DNA of 64,000 nucleotides from Pseudomonadota bacterium. GTDB lineage: Bacteria; Pseudomonadota; Gammaproteobacteria; Pseudomonadales; Oceanobacteraceae. The notes under the pieces are model-generated. The model saw nothing but the letters and a program-made list of their open reading frames with translations. It was not told the origin of the DNA and made no database searches. The stretch spans positions 103,338-167,337 of the forward strand of contig JAIXHJ010000009.1 of assembly GCA_030145845.1 (NCBI GenBank). The letters are read 5' to 3'. Made by a program: the position numbers and the translations under genes. Shown piece after piece: positions 1 to 10,353 of the stretch. Every line of letters begins with the position of its first letter. Within the stretch, counting starts at the first letter, position 1.

Positions 1-447
1 GACCTGGTCGGAATTAATACCGCCATTTATTCCAAGTCCGGCGGCAGTCAGGGCATTGGTTTTGCCATTCCCGCCGCCGTGGCCACCCGCACCCTGACGG
101 ATATTGCCACTCACGGTACCACCATCCGCGGCTGGCTTGGTATTGAAGTACAGGAATCCTCACCCCAGCTGCTGAAAGCACTGGGACTGCCGGAAGCCCT
201 TACCGGCTTAATCGTGACCGGTATTTATGAACATGGTCCGGCAGATAAAGCCCACCTCAAGGTGGGTGATATTCTGGTAAAAATAAACGGCGAGGAAGCC
301 AACAACGCCCGCCGGGCGATGAATCAGATCGCGGCGCTGCGCCCCGGTGACGGCATTGATCTGGAATACATCCGCGCCGGTAAAACCAGCAGTACCCATG
401 CCATTGCCGGACAACGCGAAGCACACCCGGCCGCAGACGCTGAATAA
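1..447 (+). CDS. DegS/AlgW-type periplasmic serine protease, C-terminal part (5' end outside window)
   Basis: The reading frame is open from base 1 and ends at TAA 445-447, so only the last 148 codons are present. It begins just past the catalytic serine, with the strand NTAIYSKSGGSQGIGFAIP that is typical of the HtrA/DegS trypsin fold, and continues into a single PDZ domain (roughly base 120 onward, starting RGWLGIEVQE). One PDZ domain and the place beside hisC fit AlgW/DegS, the site-1 protease that senses misfolded outer-membrane proteins and releases the envelope-stress sigma factor. The His and Asp of the triad lie outside the window. It converges on hisC across a shared terminator. DegP/DegQ cannot be fully excluded without the N-terminus. 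Confidence 0.85.
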   Translation, partial: DLVGINTAIYSKSGGSQGIGFAIPAAVATRTLTDIATHGTTIRGWLGIEVQESSPQLLKALGLPEALTGLIVTGIYEHGPADKAHLKVGDILVKINGEEANNARRAMNQIAALRPGDGIDLEYIRAGKTSSTHAIAGQREAHPAADAE

Positions 448-460
448 CCTGGCAGCGAAC

Positions 461-496
461 CAATAAAAAACGGGGCATAAGCCCCGTTTTTTATTG
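461..496. terminator. Bidirectional intrinsic terminator between algW-like gene and hisC
   Basis: Perfect 16-bp inverted repeat (CAATAAAAAACGGGGC and its complement) around the loop ATAA. The stem is GC-rich at the loop, with A and T runs on both sides, so it can end transcripts from either direction. It lies between two convergent genes. Confidence 0.9.
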
Positions 497-520
497 GCGT
501 TGCCGTTACAGCAACATTCA

Positions 521-1591
521 CTACAGCGTTTTCAGGGCATCGAGCAGAATCTTATTCTGCTCATCCGTACCGATGGTAATACGCAGAAACTGAGCAATAC
601 GCGGAGTCCTGAAATGACGCACGATAATACCCTGCTCCCGCAGAGCCGCGGCCAGTTCCGCAGCGTCTTTCTGTCCATGCCGGGCAAAAACAAAATTAGC
701 CGCGGAAGGCAGCACCTCAAAACCCAGCTGTTCCAGACCATCCACCACCTGTGTACGGCTGTCGATCACCCGCTGACAGGTGTCATTAAAATAGTCGCGG
801 TCAGCAAACGCTGCAGCACCGGCCGCGATGGCCAGACGATCCAGCGGATAAGAATTAAAGCTGTTTTTCACCCGTTCCAGCGCTTCGATCAGATCTTCGT
901 GACCCACCGCCAGGCCTATCCGCATACCCGCCAGTGAACGGGATTTGGATAACGTCTGGGTGACCAGCAGATTCGGATAGCGGTCCACCAGTGCAATGGC
1001 GCTTTCACCACCGAAATCCACATAGGCTTCATCGACAAGAACAACCGTTTGCGTGTTGTGCTGCAGCAGTTTTTCAATCGCTGCTAACGGCAGTAAACGC
1101 CCGGTCGGCGCATTCGGATTAGGGAAAATAATGCCGCTGTTTCCACCGGCTTCAGTGGTCGCGCTGATGAAATCATCAACGTTAATCTGAAATTCATCGT
1201 CCAGCGGAATCTGCTCAGGTTCAATACCGTACAGACCACAGTAAACCGGATAAAAACTGTAAGTAATATCCGGAAACAGCAGTGGTTTATCATGCTGAAA
1301 TAAGCCATGAAAGGCATGGGCCAGTACTTCGTCAGAACCATTACCGACGAATACCTGAGAGGTTTTTACGCCGTAATAATCCGCCACCGCCTGCTTCAGC
1401 CTGTCGCCATTCGGGTCCGGATATAAACGCAGATCGTCGTTTAATTCCGCCTGCATGGCAGCAATCGCTTTTGGCGACGGACCATAAGGGTTTTCGTTGG
1501 TATTGAGCTTGACCAGCCGCGTCATTTTCGGCTGTTCACCGGGTACGTAAGGTACCAGGTCTTTAACAAACGGGCTCCAGAACTGGCTCAT
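521..1591 (-). CDS. hisC: Histidinol-phosphate aminotransferase
   Basis: A 356-residue class-I/II PLP aminotransferase that converts imidazole-acetol phosphate and glutamate to histidinol phosphate in histidine synthesis. Visible landmarks are NENPYGP near the N-terminus, [17 protein letters not shown], the cofactor Asp in DEAYVDF (about residue 187) and the PLP lysine in [13 protein letters not shown] (about residue 216). The frame stays open upstream to 1693, but that extension overlaps hisD and looks nothing like the family. I therefore start at ATG 1591, which has AAGGA upstream and lies 7 bases after the hisD stop. It is the last gene of a leftward murA-hisG-hisD-hisC run and ends at the terminator at 461-496. 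Confidence 0.95.
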   Translation of the reverse strand: MSQFWSPFVKDLVPYVPGEQPKMTRLVKLNTNENPYGPSPKAIAAMQAELNDDLRLYPDPNGDRLKQAVADYYGVKTSQVFVGNGSDEVLAHAFHGLFQHDKPLLFPDITYSFYPVYCGLYGIEPEQIPLDDEFQINVDDFISATTEAGGNSGIIFPNPNAPTGRLLPLAAIEKLLQHNTQTVVLVDEAYVDFGGESAIALVDRYPNLLVTQTLSKSRSLAGMRIGLAVGHEDLIEALERVKNSFNSYPLDRLAIAAGAAAFADRDYFNDTCQRVIDSRTQVVDGLEQLGFEVLPSAANFVFARHGQKDAAELAAALREQGIIVRHFRTPRIAQFLRITIGTDEQNKILLDALKTL

Positions 1592-1598
1592 TTTCGGC

Positions 1599-2903
1599 TC
1601 AGTCCTTAATACGGAATTCAGCGGAACGGGCGTGGGCAGTGAGGAATTCACCACGTGCCAGCACGGAGGCCGTCTTGCCCAGTTCCGACGCACCGTCAGC
1701 GGAGCACATAATCAGCGACGACCGTTTCTGGAAGTCATAAACCCCCAGCGGCGACGAGAAACGCGCCGTGCCGGAGGTTGGCAATACGTGGTTCGGTCCG
1801 GCACAGTAATCGCCCAGTGCTTCAGCGGTGTAACGGCCCATAAAAATGGCACCGGCGTGGCGGATTTCCGCCGCCCAGGACTGCGGATCTTCCACGGAAA
1901 GCTCCAAGTGTTCCGGTGCAATGCGGTTGGCGATGGCAATCGCATCGGCTTTATCCTGCGCCAGAATTAAAGCGCCACGCTCACTCAGCGACGTGCGGAT
2001 AATCTCCTGACGCTCCATGGTTGGCAGCAGTTTGTCGATGGAAGCTTTGACCGCATCGAGGAACTCTGCATCGGTGCTGACCAGAATCGACTGCGCGTCT
2101 TCATCGTGTTCAGCCTGTGAGAACAGGTCCATGGCGATCCAGTCCGGATCCGTCTGGCCATCACACACCACCAGAATTTCAGACGGGCCGGCGATCATAT
2201 CAATACCGACCTGGCCAAAGACCGCACGCTTGGCAGTAGCCACATAAATATTGCCCGGGCCAACGATTTTATCCACACCCGGTACGGTTTCTGTACCGTA
2301 GGCCAGCGCCGCCACGGCCTGCGCACCACCCACTGTGAACACACGGCTGACACCGGCGGCAGCGGCCGCCGCCAGCACCAGCTGGTTCAGCTCGCCGCCC
2401 GGCGTCGGCACGACCATAATAATTTCCTGCACACCGGCAACGTGGGCCGGAATTGCATTCATCAATACGGAGGATGGGTAAGCGGCTTTACCGCCCGGTA
2501 CATAAATACCAACGCGGTCCATCGGCGTTACTTTCTGACCTAACAGAGTGCCGTCAGCTTCGGTGTAATCCCAGGAATCCTGTTTCTGTTTTTCGTGATA
2601 ACTGCGCACACGTTCGGCGGCCGTTAACAGTGCAGCACGACGTTCTTCCGGCAGAGACTCCAGCGCAGCCTGCAGCTGTTCCTGGTTCAGTTCCAGCTCC
2701 GCCATGGAAGACACATTCATGCGGTCGAATTTATTGGTAAATCCGACCAGTGCTTCATCACCGCGGGTGCGGATATCGTAAATAATATCGGCTACGGTTT
2801 TCTGTACTCCGGCATCGGATACCGACTCCCACGCCAGCAGCTCATTCAGCTGCCCGGCAAAATCGCTCTGAGCGGAGCTTAAACGACGGATTTCAATAGT
2901 CAT
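1599..2903 (-). CDS. hisD: Histidinol dehydrogenase
   Basis: 434 residues, the normal length for this family. HisD is a zinc- and NAD-dependent enzyme that oxidises histidinol to histidine in two steps. Seen in the sequence: the glycine-rich [12 protein letters not shown] segment, GPSEILVV, the conserved SQAEHDEDA stretch that carries the Gln/His residues used in zinc binding and catalysis, and GPNHVLPT near the C-terminus. The start is ATG 2903. The stop is 11 bases from the next ORF start region and 7 bases before hisC, so hisG, hisD and hisC are probably co-transcribed. Confidence 0.96.
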   Translation of the reverse strand: MTIEIRRLSSAQSDFAGQLNELLAWESVSDAGVQKTVADIIYDIRTRGDEALVGFTNKFDRMNVSSMAELELNQEQLQAALESLPEERRAALLTAAERVRSYHEKQKQDSWDYTEADGTLLGQKVTPMDRVGIYVPGGKAAYPSSVLMNAIPAHVAGVQEIIMVVPTPGGELNQLVLAAAAAAGVSRVFTVGGAQAVAALAYGTETVPGVDKIVGPGNIYVATAKRAVFGQVGIDMIAGPSEILVVCDGQTDPDWIAMDLFSQAEHDEDAQSILVSTDAEFLDAVKASIDKLLPTMERQEIIRTSLSERGALILAQDKADAIAIANRIAPEHLELSVEDPQSWAAEIRHAGAIFMGRYTAEALGDYCAGPNHVLPTSGTARFSSPLGVYDFQKRSSLIMCSADGASELGKTASVLARGEFLTAHARSAEFRIKD

Positions 2904-2914
2904 TTTATTACCCC

Positions 2915-3565
2915 TTAACTGTTTGCCTGACGCTGACGTTCAACGGCAGCTTTCATCTGGTCGATAATCGGCTGGATCTGCGCGTGTTTGACTTTCATCG
3001 CTGCCCGGCCGGCCACTAAACGGGAGCTGATCGGCGCGATCAGGTCGCGTGCTTCGAGGCCGTTGGCTTTCAGCGTGTTACCGGTATCAACGATATCCAC
3101 AATCATATCGGCCAGCCCCATAATCGGTGCCAGCTCCATACCGCCGTACAGTTTAATAATGTCGACCTGACGCCCCTGTTCGGCGAAATAACGCTTGGCC
3201 ACGTTGACGAATTTGGTCGCGACTTTTAAGCGCCCCTGCGGCATCTCTGCTTCTTTCAGCGCAGCGGTCATCAGACGGCAGGTGGCAATATTCAGGTCCA
3301 GTGGTTCACACAGGTTGTCACTGCCATATTCCATCAGCACATCTTTACCGGCCACACCCAGGTCGGCAGCGCCATATTCCACATAGGTGGGCACGTCGGT
3401 AGCGCGGATCACCACCAGCTTGATATGGTCGTGATTGGTATCGAAGATCAGCTTACGACTCTTTTTAATATCCTCGGCCGGATGAATACCGGCTTCCGCC
3501 AGCAGTGGCAGAGTGTCATCGAGAATACGCCCTTTCGACAGAGCAATGGTCAGTGGTTGAGTCAT
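2915..3565 (-). CDS. hisG: ATP phosphoribosyltransferase, short form
   Basis: This enzyme joins ATP and PRPP in the first, feedback-controlled step of histidine synthesis. At 216 residues it is the short form, which lacks the C-terminal histidine-sensing domain of the roughly 300-residue E. coli type. Short HisG enzymes work with the regulatory subunit HisZ, which is not in this window and should lie elsewhere. Motifs seen: [10 protein letters not shown] at the N-terminus, [13 protein letters not shown], and the PRPP loop in [15 protein letters not shown]. It lies 11 bases upstream of hisD, downstream of murA. Confidence 0.95.
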   Translation of the reverse strand: MTQPLTIALSKGRILDDTLPLLAEAGIHPAEDIKKSRKLIFDTNHDHIKLVVIRATDVPTYVEYGAADLGVAGKDVLMEYGSDNLCEPLDLNIATCRLMTAALKEAEMPQGRLKVATKFVNVAKRYFAEQGRQVDIIKLYGGMELAPIMGLADMIVDIVDTGNTLKANGLEARDLIAPISSRLVAGRAAMKVKHAQIQPIIDQMKAAVERQRQANS

Positions 3566-3625
3566 TGGTTGCTGATCCTCTTTTTCAGCGTGGTTTAAAT
3601 CGGTTCAGTGTTGCGCGTCCTGACG

Positions 3626-3660
3626 GTGAAAGCATCGCCGGCAATAGCGCTAGCTTTCAC
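3626..3660. repeat. Inverted repeat in the murA-hisG gap
   Basis: GTGAAAGC at 3626-3633 is complementary to GCTTTCAC at 3653-3660, across a 19-base loop. It lies in the 102-base gap between murA and hisG and could form an mRNA hairpin separating cell-wall from histidine expression. There is no T-run, so it is not an ordinary terminator. Function unknown. Confidence 0.35.
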
Positions 3661-3667
3661 ACAACGG

Positions 3668-4945
<1,278 letters not shown>

Positions 4946-5182
4946 TTATGCGCCGGCTTTTTCAGCTGGGGTAAAGACACGGATGGTCACGGCATGCAGA
5001 CGTCCGTCCGCGATGTAGGGGTTGAGTATGCGGTATACGAACTGCTGGCGTTTGACCGCATTCAGTCCGTCAAAGACATCACCGACGGCTTCCACAAAGT
5101 ACTGATAGCCATCGCCATCGACCGTCCAGGTTACCTCTGGGGATTCTGTTTGCAGAATTTGCAGGATTTCTGCCGGAGACAT
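4946..5182 (-). CDS. ibaG: BolA-family protein IbaG
   Basis: 78 residues of the BolA/IbaG fold (motifs DGDGYQYFVEAVGDVFDGLN and RQQFVYRIL, then GRLHAVTIRVFTP). IbaG-type proteins bind monothiol glutaredoxins and Fe-S clusters, and in several gammaproteobacteria affect the envelope. The position directly upstream of murA and downstream of the mla genes is typical. The start is ATG 5182. The 117-base gap upstream (5183-5299) contains TATCAT preceded 17 bases earlier by TTCGCC, a weak promoter candidate. Confidence 0.85.
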   Translation of the reverse strand: MSPAEILQILQTESPEVTWTVDGDGYQYFVEAVGDVFDGLNAVKRQQFVYRILNPYIADGRLHAVTIRVFTPAEKAGA

Positions 5183-5299
5183 CGCATTACCACCCGATTA
5201 TGAAAAAGGCGCTATGATAGCGGATTTGCGCTCCGGGGCGAAGCTCGGGGGGCAGCGGAATTGCCAACCCCATCATGAATGACGGGTCTTTTTTCCGCC

Positions 5300-5605
5300 T
5301 CAGGCCAGCAGCGGCTCAAACAGAGGGTCGAGATCGCTGATGCTGATGATGGGTTTCATATGCGCCGGCAGATTCTCAATACGCAGACTGACACCCGCAG
5401 CATCACTCTGCCGCAGCCACTCCAGCAGCATGGCCACTCCGGCACTGGACACTTTATCCACCGCCGCAAGATCCAGGGTCCACTGGCCGGCAGCCTTCTG
5501 CAGCAGCACACTGCCTTCATTCAGCAGCGCAGGAACCGTGCTGTTATCCAGATCGCCACGGATCTCGGCGCGGTTCTGATCCACCCGGGTAATGCTACCT
5601 TTCAT
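5300..5605 (-). CDS. mlaB: STAS-domain protein MlaB
   Basis: 101 residues forming one STAS domain, with the characteristic DKVSSAGVAMLLEWLRQ helix containing the conserved serine. MlaB is the cytoplasmic regulatory subunit that stabilises the MlaFEDB lipid transporter at the inner membrane. It follows mlaD with only 25 bases between them. In most gammaproteobacteria mlaC occupies that place; see findings. Confidence 0.85.
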   Translation of the reverse strand: MKGSITRVDQNRAEIRGDLDNSTVPALLNEGSVLLQKAAGQWTLDLAAVDKVSSAGVAMLLEWLRQSDAAGVSLRIENLPAHMKPIISISDLDPLFEPLLA

Positions 5606-5630
5606 CGTCAGTCTCCTGCTCTGCCGGGCC

Positions 5631-6092
5631 TCAGCCCTCTTCTGCCTTGCTGAACAGGAAGCGGCCGATCAGCTCTTCCAGTACGATGGCCGACTGGGTG
5701 TCTTCAATCCAGTCACCTTCTTTCAGGTATTCGTCTTCGGCACCGACGGTCAGGCCGATGTATTTCTCCCCCAGCAGCCCGGCAGTCAGGATGGCGGCCG
5801 AGGTATCCGTCGTCAGGGTGCTCATGGATTTGTTGATTTCCATTTCCACCACCGCAGAGTACCACTCAGTATCCAGATATACCTTGGTCACCCGGCCGAT
5901 GGTCACGCCGGCCATCGATACTTTGGCGCGCTCGGTCAGGCCACCCAGATTCTCAAAGTGTGCCTTGACGGTATAAGTCTCGCCGGTGCTCTGCAGCGAC
6001 AGACCGCTGACCCGGAAAGCCATCAGCACGATGGCGATAATGCCCATCACCATAAAAATGCCGACAGAAATTTCGATGTAACGCATGCGCAT
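5631..6092 (-). CDS. mlaD: MCE-domain phospholipid-transport protein MlaD
   Basis: 153 residues: one N-terminal membrane helix (about residues 7-27, IEISVGIFMVMGIIAIVLM) followed by a single MCE domain (about 38-116, including GLTERAKVSMAGVTIGRV). MlaD forms the periplasmic hexameric ring of the Mla complex, through which phospholipids pass between the membranes. It starts at ATG 6092, 2 bases after the mlaE stop codon. Length and layout are normal for gammaproteobacteria. Confidence 0.92.
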   Translation of the reverse strand: MRMRYIEISVGIFMVMGIIAIVLMAFRVSGLSLQSTGETYTVKAHFENLGGLTERAKVSMAGVTIGRVTKVYLDTEWYSAVVEMEINKSMSTLTTDTSAAILTAGLLGEKYIGLTVGAEDEYLKEGDWIEDTQSAIVLEELIGRFLFSKAEEG

Positions 6093-6094
6093 AA

Positions 6095-6877
6095 TTAAAT
6101 GCCTCCCAGCATGACGGCGGTCAGTACAAAATCGAGTCCCAGTACCGCCAGTGATGAAATCACCACGGTCTGAGTGGTTGCTTTACCGATACCTTCGGAT
6201 GTCGGCACGGAATCATAGCCCTGATAAACGGCGATCCAGGTGACAACCACCCCGAACACCAGCGACTTGATCACCCCTTTGATCACGTCGTTATAAAATT
6301 CCACCGAGGCCTGCATATTGCCCCAGTAAGCACCTTCATCAATGCCGACCATATCGATGGCAATAAAGGCACCACCCCAGATACCCACCAGCGAAAACAG
6401 CAGCGCCAGCACCGGCATGGAGATAATGCCCGCCCATAAGCGCGGCGTGATCACCCGCTTCAATGGGTCAACACCCATCATTTCCATGGCCGACAACTGC
6501 TCGGTGGCTTTCATCAGGCCGATCTCCGCCGTCAGCGCGGAGCCGGCACGGCCGGCAAACAGCAGTGCGGCCACCACCGGCCCCAGCTCCCGCAGCAGCG
6601 ACAGCGATACCAGCGTGCCCAGTGCCGCTTCAGAACCGAAATCAATCAGAATGTTGTAGCCCTGCAGGCTGAGTACCATGCCGACGAAAAAACCCGCCAC
6701 CACAATAATGCTCAGTGAACGCACACCGACGGAATAAATCTGCTTCACCAGATCGAAAAAACCGGCACTGCCGGGGCCGCCCCAGAGCACCGAGTTCAGC
6801 AGCAGAATGGTGGCGCGGCCGGTGGACTGAATGGCCCCGGTACCGACTTTGCCGACCGCCTGTAACTTGCTCAGCAT
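6095..6877 (-). CDS. mlaE: Mla transporter permease MlaE
   Basis: 260 residues with several hydrophobic segments and the MlaE-family core (VGMVLSLQGYNIL, ELGPVVAALLFAGRAGSALTAEIGLM and VDPLKRVITPRLWAG). MlaE is the inner-membrane permease of the phospholipid transporter, working with MlaF (ATPase), MlaD and MlaB. Its ATG overlaps the mlaF stop (ATGA at 6877), so translation is coupled. Confidence 0.94.
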   Translation of the reverse strand: MLSKLQAVGKVGTGAIQSTGRATILLLNSVLWGGPGSAGFFDLVKQIYSVGVRSLSIIVVAGFFVGMVLSLQGYNILIDFGSEAALGTLVSLSLLRELGPVVAALLFAGRAGSALTAEIGLMKATEQLSAMEMMGVDPLKRVITPRLWAGIISMPVLALLFSLVGIWGGAFIAIDMVGIDEGAYWGNMQASVEFYNDVIKGVIKSLVFGVVVTWIAVYQGYDSVPTSEGIGKATTQTVVISSLAVLGLDFVLTAVMLGGI

Positions 6878-7689
6878 CAGTTCACCCCTGACAGAATATC
6901 GCTGCGGTAATCATCCGCCGGATAATGAAACGGCACCGGGCCATCCGGTTCACCACGCAGGAACTGTTTCACTTCATCACTGCCTTCATTAATCAGTTCT
7001 TCCGGTGTACCGAAGCCGATCAGGCGGCCGTCAGACACGATGCACAGATAATCGGCGATGGAGCAGGATTCTTCCACGTCATGCGAGACCAGCAGACTGG
7101 TCAGGCCCAGGGCTTCATTCAGACTGCGGATCAGCTTGACGATCATGCCCATGGAAATCGGATCCAGCCCGGTAAAAGGCTCATCGTACATAATGATTTC
7201 CGGGTCCATGGCAATGGAACGCGCCAGCGCTACCCGCCGGGCCATACCACCGGACAACTCCGCCGGAGACATATGCCGGGCACCACGCAGACCAACCGCT
7301 TCCAGTTTCATCAGCACCAGATCACGGATAATGCTTTCCGGCAGATCGGTATGCACCCGCAATGGAAAAGCGATGTTGTCGTAGACATTGAGGTCGGTGA
7401 ACAGCGCCCCGGTCTGGAACAGCATGCCCATTTTCTGCCGGCGGATTTCAAACAGCTGCTTACGCGACAACTGCACGATGTCCCGGCCATCCACCACCAC
7501 GCTGCCGGCGTCCGGCAGCAGCTGGCCACCGATCAGGCGCAGCAGAGTGGTTTTACCGGTACCGGACGGCCCCATAATGGCGGTGACCTTGCCGCGCGGG
7601 AAATCAACGCTCAGGTTGTTAAAAATAAGCCGGTCACCACGACTGAAACTCATGTCGCGGATCGATACATATGGCTGACTGGCCGACAT
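6877..7689 (-). CDS. mlaF: Mla transporter ATP-binding protein MlaF
   Basis: 270-residue ABC ATPase with Walker A GPSGTGKTT, Q-loop FQTGALF, signature LSGGMARRVAL and Walker B EIIMYDEPFTGLD. The alanine-arginine-rich signature and C-terminal tail resemble MlaF, which powers phospholipid movement between inner and outer membrane. I chose ATG 7689 rather than the in-frame TTG at 7695 two codons upstream. It is the first gene of the leftward mla-ibaG-murA-his run and has its own promoter candidate at 7724-7752. Confidence 0.94.
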   Translation of the reverse strand: MSASQPYVSIRDMSFSRGDRLIFNNLSVDFPRGKVTAIMGPSGTGKTTLLRLIGGQLLPDAGSVVVDGRDIVQLSRKQLFEIRRQKMGMLFQTGALFTDLNVYDNIAFPLRVHTDLPESIIRDLVLMKLEAVGLRGARHMSPAELSGGMARRVALARSIAMDPEIIMYDEPFTGLDPISMGMIVKLIRSLNEALGLTSLLVSHDVEESCSIADYLCIVSDGRLIGFGTPEELINEGSDEVKQFLRGEPDGPVPFHYPADDYRSDILSGVN

Positions 7690-7723
7690 GAGCAATGCCC
7701 TTCTGGCTCAACACAGGGCGGCT

Positions 7724-7752
7724 AGCATAGCGGAATGTTATGACAGAACCAA
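7724..7752 (-). promoter_or_regulatory. Predicted sigma-70 promoter for the mla operon
   Basis: On the minus strand TTGGTT (7752-7747) and TATGCT (7729-7724) are separated by 17 bases, about 35 bases before the mlaF start. Inferred from consensus and position only. Confidence 0.5.
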
Positions 7753-7800
7753 CGGCTGGCGCCCGCCATCACTGACCCCGGATAAAACGCTAAGTTGCAA

Positions 7801-7828
7801 TTGCGTGCAAAATCCCCTCCGGTACAAT
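7801..7828 (+). promoter_or_regulatory. Predicted sigma-70 promoter for yrbG-kdsD-lpt
   Basis: TTGCGT (7801-7806), 16-base spacer, TACAAT (7823-7828). Transcription would begin near 7835. This supports the ATG at 7863, not the one at 7827 inside the -10 box, as the start of the first gene. Confidence 0.55.
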
Positions 7829-7862
7829 GACGCGCTTTATTCTGACTGCGCACAGGACATCC

Positions 7863-8825
7863 ATGCTGACCGCTACCGCCGCCATAATCGCCGGACTGAT
7901 TCTTCTGGTCTGGAGTGCTGACAAGTTTGTGATTGGCGCCGCTGCCACGGCCCGCCGGCTCGGCATGTCGCCTCTGCTGGTCGGCCTTACGATTGTGGCA
8001 ATGGGCACTTCGGCACCGGAAATGTTCGTTTCTGCCATGGCTTCGCTGGAAGGTGCCGGCAACCTGGCAATCGGCAATGCCCTCGGTTCCAACATCACCA
8101 ATATTGCGCTGGTCCTGGGCGTTACCGCACTCATCAGTCCGATCCCGCTGCAGAAAAAACTGCTGAAAAAAGAACTGCCGCTGCTGATTCTGATCAGCAT
8201 CATCGGCGGACTGACGCTGATGGATCTGGAACTTAACCTGACTGACGCCATTATTCTGCTGACCGCGATGGCGGTATCCCTGTACCTGATGTTCCTCAAT
8301 ACCCGGGAAAGCGGTGCCCAGATCGTGGAAGAAGATGAAGCGGAAGAAATTGAAAGTACCCCGCTGAAAAAGGCCATGCTGGAACTCATCATCGGTCTGG
8401 TGGTTCTTATGATCAGCTCCAAATTGCTGGTCTGGGGAGCAACCGATATCGCCCGCGCCTATGGCGTCAGTGATCTGGTCATTGGTCTGACGATTGTGGC
8501 CATCGGCACCAGCCTGCCGGAACTGGCGGCCTCCGTGGCCAGTGCGCTGAAAGGGCACCATGACATTGCCATCGGTAATGTGATCGGCTCGAACATGTTC
8601 AACCTGCTGACAGTGATGCCGATTCCCGGCCTGCTGGCTGTCACCCGGGTGGAACCGGAAGCCCTGTACCGTGACTACAGTGTCATGATGGTGCTGACCA
8701 TTGCCCTGCTGGCTCTGTTTTTAATCAACTACCGTAAAGGCAGTCTGGGCAGAATCACCGGCCTCCTGCTCACCGGCAGCTTTGCTGCGTATATGATTTC
8801 TCTGTATCTGATGGCAACACGATGA
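7863..8825 (+). CDS. YrbG-like CaCA-family sodium/calcium exchanger
   Basis: 320 residues, very hydrophobic, about ten membrane helices. It has the two inverted alpha-repeats of the CaCA exchanger family: GTSAPEMFVSAMAS with GNALGSNITNIALVLG in the first half, and GTSLPELAASVASAL with GNVIGSNMFNLLTV in the second. An acidic cytoplasmic loop (EEDEAEEIES) lies between them. Such proteins swap Ca2+ for Na+ or H+ across the inner membrane; the ion used here is not known. The start at 7863 aligns with E. coli YrbG and lies downstream of the predicted promoter; an upstream ATG at 7827 overlaps the -10 box. The stop overlaps kdsD by ATGA, as in the conserved yrbG-kdsD pair. Confidence 0.88.
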   Translation: MLTATAAIIAGLILLVWSADKFVIGAAATARRLGMSPLLVGLTIVAMGTSAPEMFVSAMASLEGAGNLAIGNALGSNITNIALVLGVTALISPIPLQKKLLKKELPLLILISIIGGLTLMDLELNLTDAIILLTAMAVSLYLMFLNTRESGAQIVEEDEAEEIESTPLKKAMLELIIGLVVLMISSKLLVWGATDIARAYGVSDLVIGLTIVAIGTSLPELAASVASALKGHHDIAIGNVIGSNMFNLLTVMPIPGLLAVTRVEPEALYRDYSVMMVLTIALLALFLINYRKGSLGRITGLLLTGSFAAYMISLYLMATR

Positions 8826-9796
8826 CAATTAATAACGACTTCGATTTTCTCAAATCTGCACAACGTACCATCCGCCTGGAACAGGAAGCCGTCGCCGACC
8901 TGGACAGCCGCCTGACGGCCGACTTCAGCACCGCCTGTCAGCTGATTCTGAACTGTACAGGCCGCGTGGTCGTGACCGGCATGGGCAAGTCCGGTCATAT
9001 CGGCAACAAAATCGCCGCCACCCTGGCCAGTACCGGCACGCCGGCCTTTTTTGTACACCCGGGCGAAGCCAGCCACGGTGATATGGGCATGATCCAGCCG
9101 CAGGACGTGGTGATCGCCCTGTCCAACTCCGGCGAAAGTGGTGAAGTCACCAGCCTGCTGCCACTGTTCAAACGTCTCGGCAGCAAACTCATCAGTATGA
9201 CCGGCAAACCGGAATCCACCCTCGCCAAAGCGGCAGATGCCCACCTGAACACCGGCGTCGATCAGGAAGCCTGTCCGCTGAATCTGGCCCCCACCTCATC
9301 CACCACCTGCGCACTGGTGATGGGTGATGCACTGGCGGTTGCCCTGCTGGAAGCCCGCGGTTTTACCGCCGAAGATTTCGCCTTCTCCCATCCGGGCGGT
9401 TCACTCGGCCGTCGTCTGCTGCTGAAAGTGGAAGACATCATGCACAGCGGTGATGAAATCCCGGTAGTCTTACCCGACACCACGCTGTCGCGCGCCCTGC
9501 TGGTCGTGACTTCCAAAGGTCTGGGCATGACCACCGTACAGGACAACGGCCGCATGCTGGGTATTTTCACCGACGGTGACCTGCGCCGCGCCATTGATCA
9601 GGGCGTGGATATCCACACCGCCACCATGGCCGACGTCATGACCGCCGGTGGTAAATTCACCACCCCGGGCACGCTGGCCGCCGCCGCCCTGAAAGTCATG
9701 GAAGACAGCAAGATCAACGCCCTGGTCGTCAAAGACGGTGACCAGACCGTCGGTGTGATCAATATGCACGATCTGCTGCGGGCAGGTGTGATCTGA
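8822..9796 (+). CDS. kdsD: Arabinose-5-phosphate isomerase
   Basis: 324 residues: an N-terminal SIS sugar-isomerase domain (about 35-180, with VVVTGMGKSGHIGNKIAATL and SNSGESGEV) and two CBS domains (about 205-324). It converts ribulose 5-phosphate to arabinose 5-phosphate, the precursor of KDO for lipopolysaccharide. It is coupled to yrbG upstream and to lptC downstream (TGATG at 9794-9798). The KDO-8-phosphate phosphatase gene kdsC, normally next, is absent here. Confidence 0.95.
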   Translation: MTINNDFDFLKSAQRTIRLEQEAVADLDSRLTADFSTACQLILNCTGRVVVTGMGKSGHIGNKIAATLASTGTPAFFVHPGEASHGDMGMIQPQDVVIALSNSGESGEVTSLLPLFKRLGSKLISMTGKPESTLAKAADAHLNTGVDQEACPLNLAPTSSTTCALVMGDALAVALLEARGFTAEDFAFSHPGGSLGRRLLLKVEDIMHSGDEIPVVLPDTTLSRALLVVTSKGLGMTTVQDNGRMLGIFTDGDLRRAIDQGVDIHTATMADVMTAGGKFTTPGTLAAAALKVMEDSKINALVVKDGDQTVGVINMHDLLRAGVI

Positions 9797-10353
9797 TGCG
9801 TAAGCGTTATCTGCTGCTTATCCTGACCCTGTTTTTTGGTCTGGCTCTGCTGGCAGTAGACCGCTATACCAGCGAAATGACGCACAGCCTGAGCGAACAG
9901 CAGAATCAGGAACCGGACTATTACGGTAAGGCGCTGAACAGCCGTCAGTATGATGAGAACGGCGCCCTCAGCCAGACCTTTACCGCGGCCGAATCACGCC
10001 ACTACCCGCTCACACAGCAGACCCGTTTCAGCCTGCCGGTGGTGCATGTGACCGATGAGGACGGCGAGGTCTGGCAGGTAACCGCCGCGGAAGGCACGCT
10101 CAGCGATCAGGAAAGTCTGCTGCGCCTGCTCAGCGATGTAAAAATCCAGCCGGCAGTGTCCGGCAGCGGCAACGATCTGCTGATCCGCACCAACAGCCTC
10201 AGCTACAACACCCGCACACAGATTGCTGTTACTGACGATCCGGTTACTATTACCGGAGATCAGGCTGATGTTCAGGCAACCGGTATGACACTGGATATCC
10301 CCCGTCAGCACATTACGTTTAACTCACAGGTAAATACCCGCTATGTCCCCTGA
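9796..10353 (+). CDS. lptC: LPS export protein LptC
   Basis: 185 residues with an N-terminal membrane anchor (LLLILTLFFGLALLAV) and a periplasmic beta-jellyroll domain. LptC takes lipopolysaccharide from the LptBFG extractor and hands it to LptA in the periplasmic bridge. The pattern YDENGALSQTF, and later DQADVQATGMTLD near the end, is typical. The start overlaps the kdsD stop by one base and the 3' end overlaps lptA by 11 bases, so the whole lpt segment is translationally coupled. Confidence 0.9.
   Translation: MRKRYLLLILTLFFGLALLAVDRYTSEMTHSLSEQQNQEPDYYGKALNSRQYDENGALSQTFTAAESRHYPLTQQTRFSLPVVHVTDEDGEVWQVTAAEGTLSDQESLLRLLSDVKIQPAVSGSGNDLLIRTNSLSYNTRTQIAVTDDPVTITGDQADVQATGMTLDIPRQHITFNSQVNTRYVP

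Noticed and set aside
7827..7862. 12-codon upstream extension of the YrbG-like gene
   Set aside because: Its ATG overlaps the -10 box of the predicted promoter and it is not shared with YrbG.
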